Source: Tritonibacter multivorans (GTDB taxonomy: Bacteria; Pseudomonadota; Alphaproteobacteria; Rhodobacterales; Rhodobacteraceae). Taken from it: 64,000 nt of DNA. The stretch's first letter is position 1; the number at the start of each line of letters is the position of its first letter. Below are positions 1 through 8,822 of the stretch, one piece after another. The stretch covers positions 300,029-364,028 of the forward strand of contig NZ_CYSD01000039.1 of assembly GCF_001458415.1 (NCBI RefSeq), given 5' to 3'. A program made the translations under genes and the position numbers. The notes under the pieces are model-generated. The model saw nothing but the letters and a program-made list of their open reading frames with translations, had not been told where the DNA came from and did not search any database.

Positions 1-1072
1 CTTTAAGCCCTTCGTCTATGCCGCCGCGCTCGACAGCGGGTATAGCCCCGCAACCATCGTGGTCGACGCCCCGATCGAGATCAACACGCCGCAGGGCCTG
101 TGGCGACCCAAGAACTCTTCGAACAAGTTCTACGGCCCCACGCCGCTGCGGACGGGTATTGAACAGAGCCGGAACCTGATGACCATTCGTCTGGCGCAAG
201 AGGTCGGCATGCCGGTGATTGCGGGCTATGCGGAACGCTTTGGCGTCTATGACAATATGGGCACTTTCCTTGCGAACTCGCTCGGCTCCGAGGAGACGAC
301 GCTGTATAAAATGGTGGCGGCCTATGCGATGTTTGCCAACGGCGGTGAACGGGTGGAGCCGACGCTGGTGGACCGGATACAGGACCGCTTTGGGCGCACC
401 ATTTACCGCCATGACGAACGCGAGTGCACCGACTGTCTGCGCCCTGATCTGGCCGAAGGACAGGCGCCAAAGATTGTCACCCATCGTGAACGCGTTATGG
501 ACCCGATCACGGCCTATCAGCTGACATCGATGATGAAGGGCGTGGTGGATCGCGGCACCGCAGCCAGCGCCATTGACCTGCCGGTGCCTGCCGCGGGCAA
601 GACCGGCACCACCAATGACAGTCGCGATGCGTGGTTTGTTGGCTTTACCTCCAATATCGTGGCGGGCTGCTATTTTGGTTATGACCAGCCGCGTCCGATG
701 GGCCGTGGGGCCTATGGCGGCACCCTTTGTGGTCCGGTGTTCCAGCAGTTCATGACCAAAGCGACCGAGAAATTCGGCGGTGGTCCCTTTGCCGTGCCGC
801 CGGGGGGGCAGTTTATCAAGATCGACCGTTTTACCGGTGGTCGGCTGCCAGACAGTGCCAGTGGCGATTATGTGGTGGCGGAATATTTCCGCGAGGGGGA
901 GGAGCCAATCTTTGGTCTGACCTATGACGGCGGTTTTGCCATGGGATCAAACCTGCCGCTGATCGAAGAAGCCGCGCAGGCCGGGCGGCGGGTCAAAACC
1001 TCGTCCGGGGGCACTGCCGTTCTGGGGCCAAAAGCGAATTTTGGCACCATCAGTTCCGGCGGTCTGTACTAA
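1..1072 (+). CDS. mrcA: Class A penicillin-binding protein (PBP1A-type), C-terminal part
   Basis: Bifunctional peptidoglycan glycosyltransferase/transpeptidase; only the transpeptidase half is in the window. The reading frame is open from base 2, so the gene runs in from the left edge. The first residues, FKPFVYAAAL, match what follows the active-site Ser in the SxxK motif; the Lys is residue 2 of the fragment and the Ser lies outside. The SxN motif is SRN, and the KTG triad is in AAGKTGTTN near bases 590-610. The enzyme cross-links glycan strands in the periplasm. A strong terminator follows, so it is probably the last gene of its unit. The family assignment is firm; PBP1A rather than another class A paralogue is inferred from overall sequence style. 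Confidence 0.93.
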   Translation, partial: FKPFVYAAALDSGYSPATIVVDAPIEINTPQGLWRPKNSSNKFYGPTPLRTGIEQSRNLMTIRLAQEVGMPVIAGYAERFGVYDNMGTFLANSLGSEETTLYKMVAAYAMFANGGERVEPTLVDRIQDRFGRTIYRHDERECTDCLRPDLAEGQAPKIVTHRERVMDPITAYQLTSMMKGVVDRGTAASAIDLPVPAAGKTGTTNDSRDAWFVGFTSNIVAGCYFGYDQPRPMGRGAYGGTLCGPVFQQFMTKATEKFGGGPFAVPPGGQFIKIDRFTGGRLPDSASGDYVVAEYFREGEEPIFGLTYDGGFAMGSNLPLIEEAAQAGRRVKTSSGGTAVLGPKANFGTISSGGLY

Positions 1073-1088
1073 GCGCCAGACAAGACAG

Positions 1089-1117
1089 GGGAGGCTTCGG
1101 CCTCCCTTTGTGTTTTT
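1089..1117 (+). terminator. Rho-independent terminator after the PBP gene
   Basis: A perfect 7 bp stem GGGAGGC/GCCTCCC with a TTCG tetraloop is followed by TTTGTGTTTTT. It lies 17 bases after the PBP stop codon. Confidence 0.85.
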
Positions 1118-1203
1118 GCTTTGATTTGAACGCCTGCTGCGCTTGCCCGCCGCGCTGAGGTGGTTTATTCACACGGCCTGAACATAGTGACAGGACTTGC
1201 CCC

Positions 1204-2328
1204 ATGCGCGCCGAAATCCAGAATATCGTTGCCGAAATCGAGAACTCCCTGACCCTGCTGGCGCAGCGCCTGGACTGGGAAACGGCCGAATTCCGTCTGG
1301 AAGAGTTTAACGCGCGCGTTGAAGACCCGAACCTGTGGGATGACCCTGTAGCGGCACAGAAACTGATGCGCGAGCGTCAGTCGCTGGTCGATGCCATCGA
1401 CACCTATAAGTCCATCAAACAGGAGCTGACCGACAGCATCGACCTGATCGAACTGGGCGAGATGGAAGAGGACGAAGAGGTCGTCACCGAGGCCGAAGAG
1501 ACCCTGAAGGCGCTGAAGGAGACAGCCGCCAAGAAAGAGCTCGAGGCGCTTTTGGATGGGGAAACCGACCCCAATGACGCCTTTCTTGAAATCAAGGCAG
1601 GCGCGGGCGGCACCGAGGCCTGCGACTGGGCATCAATGTTGGCACGTATGTATGTCCGCTGGGCGGAAAGCCGGGGCTTTGAGGTCGAACTGCAGGAAGA
1701 ACAGGCGGGCGCTGAGGCGGGCATTAAATCTGCGACCTATCAGATCAAAGGCCATAATGCCTATGGCTGGCTGAAATCTGAGAGCGGCACGCACCGTCTG
1801 GTGCGGATTTCGCCCTTTGGCAAGGGCACCCGCGAGACCTCTTTTGCGGCCGTCGGCGCCTATCCGGTGATCGACGACAATATTGAAATCGAAGTGAACC
1901 CTGCCGACATCCGCATCGACACCTACCGGTCGTCCGGTGCCGGTGGTCAGCACGTGAACACCACGGACTCGGCGGTGCGCATCACCCACGCGCCTACGGG
2001 GATCGTTGTGACCTCGTCTGAGAAGTCGCAGCACCAGAACCGCGATATTGCCATGAAAGCGCTGAAATCGCGCCTGTATCAGCTGGAGCTGGACCGCCGC
2101 AACGCCGAGGTGAACGCGCTGCACGAAGCCAAAGGCGACGCGGGCTGGGGCAATCAGATCCGATCCTATGTGATGCAGCCCTACCAGATGGTCAAAGATC
2201 TGCGCACCAACCACGAAACCGCTGACACCAAAGGCGTTCTGGATGGGGATCTGGATGAGTTCATGGCCGCCACGCTGGCGCTGAAGGTTGCCGGCAAAAG
2301 CCGCGCCGACGCGCAGGGCGAGGACTAA
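1204..2328 (+). CDS. prfB: Peptide chain release factor 2 (RF2)
   Basis: Recognises UGA/UAA stop codons and triggers peptide release on the ribosome. The 374-residue product has the RF2-type SPF anticodon-mimic tripeptide at residues 203-205 and the catalytic GGQ at 247-249 (GAGGQHVN), followed by the conserved SSEKSQHQNR segment. The frame is open from ATG to stop, so there is no in-frame UGA near codon 25 and no programmed frameshift as in E. coli prfB. The Gln after GG is the residue methylated by PrmC in this family. It appears monocistronic, with a terminator upstream and a repeat element downstream. Confidence 0.98.
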   Translation: MRAEIQNIVAEIENSLTLLAQRLDWETAEFRLEEFNARVEDPNLWDDPVAAQKLMRERQSLVDAIDTYKSIKQELTDSIDLIELGEMEEDEEVVTEAEETLKALKETAAKKELEALLDGETDPNDAFLEIKAGAGGTEACDWASMLARMYVRWAESRGFEVELQEEQAGAEAGIKSATYQIKGHNAYGWLKSESGTHRLVRISPFGKGTRETSFAAVGAYPVIDDNIEIEVNPADIRIDTYRSSGAGGQHVNTTDSAVRITHAPTGIVVTSSEKSQHQNRDIAMKALKSRLYQLELDRRNAEVNALHEAKGDAGWGNQIRSYVMQPYQMVKDLRTNHETADTKGVLDGDLDEFMAATLALKVAGKSRADAQGED

Positions 2329-2348
2329 GGACGAGCTGCAACCAAACA

Positions 2349-2407
2349 GGGGCTTTGCCCCTCTGCCCGATGGGCATTCACCCCAGAGTATTTGGGGCCA
2401 AAAGAAG
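2349..2407 (+). repeat. Dispersed intergenic repeat, family 1, copy 1
   Basis: Just after prfB: a short hairpin GGGGC-ttt-GCCCC, then a second small stem GCCC-GAT-GGGC, then the conserved tail ATTCACCCCAGAGTATTTG ending in GGCCAAAAGAAGG. The same order recurs at 15137-15200 and, inverted, at 57537-57611. It sits at a gene end and may act as a terminator or mRNA-stabilising element. Confidence 0.75.
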
Positions 2408-2508
2408 GGGCGGCGTTGGCTGCCCTTTTGCTGTTTCAGAGATACATCTTTGGGATAGAAATGATCCTTCTTATCCTCGGTTCGTAAGAGAGGTGCTGAG
2501 GAGGGGTA

Positions 2509-3336
2509 TTGTTGCCAATAGATCAGGTGCTGTCCGCAGAGAGCCGCGCAGAACCCGGTGTCCCGCCGTTGGGGACACTGCGCCTTCGTCACCTGTCTGC
2601 CGCCTTGCGTGCCGGCTGGCGAGACTTTCTGACACACCCGTTCTATGGCATTGCTTTCGCCGGATTCTACGTGATCGCTGGCTGGGTGATGCTTTGGGTG
2701 TCGACGGCTTCGGGTACCACGTTCTGGTTGGTGCTGGCAGCGATCGGATTTCCGCTGATCGGGCCTTTTGCGGCCACTGGGCTATACGAGATCTCGCATC
2801 TGGAAGAACGGGGCAGGCGGATTGAGCCGTGGCATGTGGTGTCCGTGATTCTGGAACAGGGGCGCCGCCAGTTGCCGTCGCTCTGTGCCGTGATCATTGT
2901 TGTGTTTCTGTTTTGGTTCTTTTTGGGACACATGATTTTTGCCCTGTTTATGGGGCATATGCCGATGGTGAATGTTTCGACATCTCTTGAGACCTATGTG
3001 ACTGGTCCGGGGCTTGCCATGTTTGCTTTTGGCACGCTGGTTGGCGCTGGGTTTGCGCTCTTGCTGTATATGATTACGGTTATGGCCATGCCGCTGCTGT
3101 TGGATCGCGAGGTGGATTTTGTCACTGCGATGATCACCAGCTTTACCTTTGTTCAAAGAAACCCTGTCGTCATGCTGATTTGGGGCGTAGGCTTGGCGGG
3201 GGGCACCTTTCTGGCGATGCTGCCGGGGTTTTTGGGGTTGTTAGTTGTTTTGCCTTGGTTGGGGCATGCGAGCTGGCATCTCTATCGCCTTGCCCGCGCG
3301 GTCGCGGAAGAGGGCGATGCTGCACCGCTTAGCTGA
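2509..3336 (+). CDS. DUF2189 integral membrane protein
   Basis: Uncharacterised inner-membrane protein of about 275 residues. After a short soluble N-terminus it has the family hallmark LRHLSAALRAGWRDFLTHPFYG and then five to six hydrophobic spans, with a loop containing YEISHLEERGRRIEPW between spans 2 and 3. The start is one of two tandem TTG codons (2509 or 2512) behind a good AGGAGGGG ribosome site at about 2499-2506; 2512 gives the better spacing. The 3' end overlaps the convergent regulator gene by 8 bases. Its molecular role is unknown; homologues are common in alphaproteobacteria. Confidence 0.85.
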   Translation: MLPIDQVLSAESRAEPGVPPLGTLRLRHLSAALRAGWRDFLTHPFYGIAFAGFYVIAGWVMLWVSTASGTTFWLVLAAIGFPLIGPFAATGLYEISHLEERGRRIEPWHVVSVILEQGRRQLPSLCAVIIVVFLFWFFLGHMIFALFMGHMPMVNVSTSLETYVTGPGLAMFAFGTLVGAGFALLLYMITVMAMPLLLDREVDFVTAMITSFTFVQRNPVVMLIWGVGLAGGTFLAMLPGFLGLLVVLPWLGHASWHLYRLARAVAEEGDAAPLS

Positions 3337-4126
3337 ACCGGTCACCAAGGCGAAGAAGCCGACGGTGATAGGGGATAATGTCAGGGGCCTCCAAGAAGCC
3401 GGATTTGCGTGCCGCAGGCAGCGCATGGCGGACATTGGGGCCGAGGTACTCGTAGAGCATGCGCATGGCCCGGTCGCCGCTTTCGCTTTCGCGCACTGAT
3501 CGCGCCACATATCCGATCCAGAGCCCGTTTTCGGCCGACGACACGCGCGCAAGATAGTTGAAGGAGTAGGTATAGCTTTGGCGCCGACCCAGCACAAACG
3601 CCACGCCGTCTTCATGGCTGGTCAGATAGCCGCGAAATTCGCGCGAGCGTCCATCCATGGGCAGGCCCTGATAGATCATGCCTGCGCGTGGTTCGAACCC
3701 TTTGATATAGGTGACGCTGCCATCGCGGAAGACGTAAACGATGCCGACAATAAAACGGGCGTCATCCACAAAAGACCGGCGCGTGAACCGGTAAAATCCC
3801 GATGGGAAGATCTCTTCGGACACCTTGTGGACACCGACACCGAGAAAGTCGTTCAGAAACGGCGAATTCAGGATGCTATTGTGGGTCTGAAGATTTTCCG
3901 CAGGCTCCAACAGAATGCGGGCGTCGACTTCAAAAAAAGAGCAAATGCGGTCCAGCACATCGGGTCTTGGGAAGCTTTCGCCCGACAAATACCGATTGAA
4001 CTGGGTGCGATTGATTCCCAGCCGACGCGAGAGTTCGGAAATCGAAGGGTAGCCACGCGCAAGCATATGCAGATTGTCGCCAAACATATTGCGCAATTCG
4101 GCAGGTGAGCGTGTCGGTTTCGGCAT
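3329..4126 (-). CDS. XRE-type helix-turn-helix transcriptional regulator
   Basis: Probable DNA-binding regulator. The N-terminal ~70 residues form an XRE/Cro-like HTH: SISELSRRLGINRTQFNRYLSGESFPRPDVLDRICSFFEVD has the helix-turn-helix spacing and the 'fixed number of repeats then RYLSG' pattern. The remaining ~190 residues are an uncharacterised C-terminal domain, perhaps a sensor. An upstream ATG at 4180 would add 18 residues, but that stretch is made of GC-rich palindromes and looks non-coding, so I prefer 4126; neither start has a clear ribosome site. The gene diverges from the small gene at 4336. The target is unknown; self-regulation through the palindrome at 4163-4176 is inference. Confidence 0.8.
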   Translation of the reverse strand: MPKPTRSPAELRNMFGDNLHMLARGYPSISELSRRLGINRTQFNRYLSGESFPRPDVLDRICSFFEVDARILLEPAENLQTHNSILNSPFLNDFLGVGVHKVSEEIFPSGFYRFTRRSFVDDARFIVGIVYVFRDGSVTYIKGFEPRAGMIYQGLPMDGRSREFRGYLTSHEDGVAFVLGRRQSYTYSFNYLARVSSAENGLWIGYVARSVRESESGDRAMRMLYEYLGPNVRHALPAARKSGFLEAPDIIPYHRRLLRLGDRFS

Positions 4127-4162
4127 GGATACAGGTTCACTTGTTATCGGGCGGCGGTTTGC

Positions 4163-4176
4163 CGCCACTTGTGGCG
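4163..4176. promoter_or_regulatory. Palindrome CGCCAC-tt-GTGGCG upstream of the XRE gene
   Basis: A perfect 6 bp inverted repeat with a 2-base spacer lies 37 bases before the preferred start of the regulator. A half-site TGGCGACA occurs in the same strand both next to it and again at 4201. Position and symmetry suit an operator for the divergent regulator, but this is not demonstrated. Confidence 0.35.
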
Positions 4177-4335
4177 ACATGAGCCGGATTTGATGCTATT
4201 TGGCGACAGTTTGTAGCCATTTAGTATCTAGATCGTACTTCAGGTGACACAAAATGCAATAACTAAGGCCGTAGTTTTCCGTGTTTGAAACGGAGGAATT
4301 GCAGCAGAATGGAGTCGTAAAATGTGAGGTTTGAG

Positions 4336-4770
4336 ATGATAGGCGTTGTCGTTTGGACAGATCAGACTTTTGAGAAAGCCGTAATTTGGTGTGAAGATCA
4401 GAGTGATTTGGCCTATTTTGTGCGGCCGGATCAGGAATTTTTTGAAAACAATAAGATGACAGCGGGCGAAATTTCTGCGCCCCTTGACGACATAAGAAAA
4501 GGCGATTTGGTGGTGTTTGACGCCTACTATGAAGGCGACTGCCGGATGGCTAAGAACTTGCGCCTATTGGAAGAGGACTCGCATCCTCTGCTGGCGGATT
4601 ATCTGCAACCTGACGCGAATTCGGACCAAGGTGGCCAAACGGCTGCTGTGGCGTCTGACCATCTCGCACAGGATCAGGTGAAAACAACCGGAGAGATTTT
4701 GCCGTTTCTCGGAGGCAACAACGGACGGGTGGGGCATCAGGTTCAACCCAATCGACGCAAATCCGGATGA
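4336..4770 (+). CDS. Hypothetical protein with a possible cold-shock-like N-terminal fold
   Basis: Unrecognised protein of about 144 residues. The start chosen is ATG 4336, which has GAGG six bases upstream; a GTG at 4324 is in frame but overlaps that ribosome site. The first ~80 residues (GVVVWTDQTFEKAVIW ... IRKGDLVVFDAYYEGDCRMAKNLRLLEED) have the spacing of an OB-fold cold-shock domain: an initial G-x-V-x-W, a later KGDxVxF and a terminal A-x-N-x-R-L-L. The aromatic RNP motifs are not clearly present. The C-terminal ~60 residues are polar and low in structure. It is divergent from the XRE regulator. No function can be given. Confidence 0.7.
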   Translation: MIGVVVWTDQTFEKAVIWCEDQSDLAYFVRPDQEFFENNKMTAGEISAPLDDIRKGDLVVFDAYYEGDCRMAKNLRLLEEDSHPLLADYLQPDANSDQGGQTAAVASDHLAQDQVKTTGEILPFLGGNNGRVGHQVQPNRRKSG

Positions 4771-4850
4771 ACGTTTTGCAGAAATCAGCGGAGCTCTGCT
4801 CTGTCTGAGGTCGCAATGCGGAACGAGTGTCAGATGAGTATGAACAAGAA

Positions 4851-4876
4851 AAGCGCGCCATAAGGCGCGCTTTTTT
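4851..4876. terminator. Bidirectional terminator between the hypothetical gene and ilvN
   Basis: A 9 bp perfect stem AAGCGCGCC/GGCGCGCTT with loop ATAA has a T-run on the plus side and AAAA before the stem on the other, so it can serve both convergent transcripts. Confidence 0.85.
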
Positions 4877-4903
4877 ACTGTTTTATCGTGGAAAGGCGCG
4901 GGA

Positions 4904-5464
4904 TTATTCGCCGCGCAGCAGCGCGGCCACGCCTGTGCGCGCGATCTTGCTCAGTCCCAGCGGGCGCATCAGATCGGCAAAAGCGTCGATTTTGTCCGGC
5001 GCGCCGGTGATCTCGAAGATGAAAGAGTTCAGCGTGCTGTCGACAACCTTAGCGCGGAAAATATCCGCCAGACGCAGCGCTTCGACCCGCTTGTCTCCTT
5101 CGCCAACCACTTTGACAATCGCCAGTTCCCGTTCCACCGACGGGCCTGCAACGGTCAGATCGGTCACGTCATGCACGGGCACAATCCGACCCAGCTGCGC
5201 TTTGATCTGTTCGATCACCTGTGGGGTGCCGGTGGTGACAATGGTGATACGGCTCAGGTGGCCGGTATGGTCGACTTCGGCCACGGTGAGGCTGTCGATA
5301 TTGTAGCCACGGCCCGAGAACAGGCCAATCACACGCGCCAGAACACCGGGTTCGTTTTCCACCAGAATGGTGATTGTGTGACGCTCTTGCACATCCGAGA
5401 AATTCGGCCGCAGGTTATAGGCGGAATGCTTGGTGGAGCCTTTTTTGATATGTAGGGCAGACAT
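4904..5464 (-). CDS. ilvN: Acetolactate synthase, small (regulatory) subunit
   Basis: Regulatory subunit of acetohydroxyacid synthase, the first committed enzyme of isoleucine, valine and leucine synthesis; it confers valine feedback control. The 186-residue protein carries an N-terminal ACT domain (HTITILVENEPGVLARVIGLFSGRGYNIDSL, residues ~30-60) and the conserved C-terminal AHAS_S domain ending in SKIARTGVAALLRGE. It lies 69 bases downstream of ilvB in the same orientation, with GAAAGGGA ahead of the ATG. It is transcribed with ilvB behind the attenuator at 7348-7448. Confidence 0.97.
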   Translation of the reverse strand: MSALHIKKGSTKHSAYNLRPNFSDVQERHTITILVENEPGVLARVIGLFSGRGYNIDSLTVAEVDHTGHLSRITIVTTGTPQVIEQIKAQLGRIVPVHDVTDLTVAGPSVERELAIVKVVGEGDKRVEALRLADIFRAKVVDSTLNSFIFEITGAPDKIDAFADLMRPLGLSKIARTGVAALLRGE

Positions 5465-5490
5465 CTGCGTCCCTTTCTGAAAAATCGGGG

Positions 5491-5511
5491 GCAGGGCGCG
5501 TTTCGCCCTGC
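5491..5511 (-). other. Intercistronic hairpin between ilvB and ilvN
   Basis: An 8 bp perfect stem GCAGGGCG/CGCCCTGC with a 5-base loop lies in the 69-base gap between the two subunit genes. It lacks an adjacent U-run, so it is more likely an mRNA-stability or processing element than a terminator. Confidence 0.4.
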
Positions 5512-5533
5512 AATCTGTTCCTAAAAAGGTGCG

Positions 5534-7285
<1,752 letters not shown>

Positions 7286-7347
7286 CTGCTTTGCTCCAGT
7301 ATGCGACATCGTCTGTGTTTCAAGTGTGCGAGAAGGGAAGCCCCCAT

Positions 7348-7374
7348 AAAAAAACCCCCGAGTAATCTCAGGGG
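7348..7374 (-). terminator. Attenuator terminator of the ilvBN leader
   Basis: On the minus strand an 8 bp stem CCCCTGAG/CTCGGGGG (one U-G pair) with loop ATTA is followed by seven T residues. It lies between the leader-peptide stop and ilvB. A competing 9 bp pairing is possible between GCGCATGGG inside the leader peptide codons and CCCATGCGC directly before the terminator, overlapping its 5' arm by one base; this is a candidate alternative structure. Confidence 0.85.
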
Positions 7375-7400
7375 CGCATGGGGTCGATTATGGACAACCG

Positions 7401-7448
7401 TTACCGGCCCATGCGCATGGTTCCTACGATGACGACTAGCGTGTTCAC
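7401..7448 (-). CDS. ilvL: ilvBN leader peptide (attenuator peptide)
   Basis: A 15-codon reading frame, GTG start to TAA, encoding MNTLVVIVGTMRMGR. AGGAG lies eight bases before the GTG. Five consecutive codons are Leu-Val-Val-Ile-Val, the end products of the pathway the downstream genes control. Its stop codon is about 27 bases before the attenuator stem. This is the classic arrangement for attenuation by branched-chain aminoacyl-tRNA supply: a ribosome stalled in the LVVIV run would alter pairing downstream. It is too short for ordinary gene finders. Confidence 0.85.
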   Translation of the reverse strand: MNTLVVIVGTMRMGR

Positions 7449-7478
7449 GAGGGCTCTCCTTCAAGCGTTGACGGGGAC

Positions 7479-7505
7479 ATTATGGCGGGCTGAGGGGAGG
7501 GTCAA
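7479..7505 (-). promoter_or_regulatory. Candidate sigma-70 promoter of the ilvBN operon
   Basis: On the minus strand TTGACC (7505-7500) is followed after 15-16 bases by CATAAT (7484-7479). Transcription would begin about 25 bases before the leader-peptide start, which fits an attenuator transcript. The spacer is slightly short. Confidence 0.5.
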
Positions 7506-7704
7506 GGGCCAAAGATACCGCTGAAGGCACGTTTTGGGACATTTTATTACTCTGAGGTGGGTAAATCTGACATTTTCGCCATTCTCGGGTGGGGTTTTTG
7601 TTGTTTTGGCGCAAATCACCCCTTTCAAGCTGACTCGGGGCGGTAATTTTCCTACCCTTCAATGGACCCTCCGGGGCGGCTGAGACGTGGGATGGAGGCT
7701 TTCA

Positions 7705-8085
7705 ATGACAGACAAATCTCTGGTGCAGGCGGTGACGCCATTTGTCCTGTGTTCCGATCTGAATGCGCAGGTGGCGTTTTATCAGCGCTGTCTGGGGTTC
7801 GAGATGACCTTCCAAGCCGACAATTATGCCTTTCTGCGTCACGGCGGCGCAGGGTTGCGCCTGCTGGAGTGTCCTGAGAACGAGGATGGCACGCCCTTGG
7901 GCCACAATCAGTCTTTCTATATAGATGTCACAGATGTTGACGGGCTTTATGCACAGTTGAAACCGGCGTTGGACGGGTTGCCTGAGGGGCGCGTGCGTGC
8001 GCCGTTTGACCAAGATTATGGCCAGCGCGAGTTTCATGTCTTGGACGAAGATGGGGCGTTGGTGTTCTTCGGAATGGCGCTCTGA
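7705..8085 (+). CDS. VOC (glyoxalase/bleomycin-resistance fold) family protein
   Basis: Small metalloenzyme-fold protein of 126 residues. It has the paired beta-alpha-beta-beta-beta pattern: VTPFVLCSDLNAQVAFYQRCLGFEMTFQ at the start and YFAVxDVDG-like SFYIDVTDVDGLYAQLK, ending DYGQREFHVLDEDGALVFF. The Glu/His metal ligands of glyoxalase I are only partly recognisable, so the reaction cannot be named. ATG 7705 is preceded by GGAGG with six-base spacing; an in-frame ATG at 7687 lies before this ribosome site and is unlikely. It stands alone between the ilv promoter and the two-component genes. Confidence 0.8.
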   Translation: MTDKSLVQAVTPFVLCSDLNAQVAFYQRCLGFEMTFQADNYAFLRHGGAGLRLLECPENEDGTPLGHNQSFYIDVTDVDGLYAQLKPALDGLPEGRVRAPFDQDYGQREFHVLDEDGALVFFGMAL

Positions 8086-8100
8086 CAGGGGCGCTGCGGT

Positions 8101-8745
8101 TCAGATGCCGCGTCCGGTGCCCTGCAAAACGCCATGTTCGAGCGCATAGCGGGTCAGCCCCGCAGTGGAGGAAATCCCCAGCTTGCGCTTGATGTTCTTG
8201 CGGTGGGTTTCCACCGTGCGCACCGAAATATCGAGCTCTTCCGCCACGGCCTTATTGGATTTGCCCTGCGCCAGTTCCAACAAAACGGTCTGCTCGCGCC
8301 CGGTCAGCGCTTCGCGCTCCTGGCCTTCTTTGGGTTTCAGCGACCCTTCGGCCCCGGTGCAGAGATAGGTTTTGCCGTCCATGACCGCATCAATGGCCGT
8401 TTTGATTTCTTCGGGCTGAACGTCCTTGAGGACATAGCCCTTTGCCCCATGGCTCAGCGCGGTGGAAATATATTCGGGGCTGTCATGCATCGACAGGACA
8501 AGCACTTTGGTATCGGGCTGGTTTTCCAGGATCAGCTCGGTTGCGCTCAATCCCCCAAGCTCTGGCATATTCAGGTCCATGAGGATCACGTCAGGTCGCA
8601 GACTGCTGGCGGCATCCACGGCGGCGCGGCCATTGGTCGGTGTTCCGAGAACTTCGATATCGTCATAGCCCTCCAGAATTGACTGGATGCCTTCTGCCAC
8701 CATGGGGTGGTCATCGACGATCAGCACTCGGGTTGCCGGACGCAT
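8101..8745 (-). CDS. NarL/FixJ-type response regulator (LuxR-family output)
   Basis: Two-component response regulator of 214 residues. The receiver domain (TRVLIVDDHPMVAEGI) has the acidic pair at 11-12 and the phospho-acceptor Asp57 in ILMDLNMP; Lys of the active site is in KGYVLKDV. The C-terminal LuxR HTH runs LTGREQTVLLELAQGKSNKAVAEELDISVRTVETHRKNIKRKLG. The start at 8745 follows GGGAGAAAG; an upstream in-frame extension to 8826 overlaps the end of the kinase gene and has no ribosome site. It follows the cognate kinase by 77 bases and probably controls the divergent TRAP operon. Confidence 0.93.
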   Translation of the reverse strand: MRPATRVLIVDDHPMVAEGIQSILEGYDDIEVLGTPTNGRAAVDAASSLRPDVILMDLNMPELGGLSATELILENQPDTKVLVLSMHDSPEYISTALSHGAKGYVLKDVQPEEIKTAIDAVMDGKTYLCTGAEGSLKPKEGQEREALTGREQTVLLELAQGKSNKAVAEELDISVRTVETHRKNIKRKLGISSTAGLTRYALEHGVLQGTGRGI

Positions 8746-8822
8746 GCTTCTTTCTCCCTTTGGGGCGCAATTCAGTGTTGCGCGTCGTTCTTCACCGCCG
8801 CTCCGTCCTTGGCGCGTTCTCC

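Noticed and set aside
1204..2328. Programmed frameshift in prfB
   Set aside because: The frame is open throughout without an in-frame UGA near codon 25.
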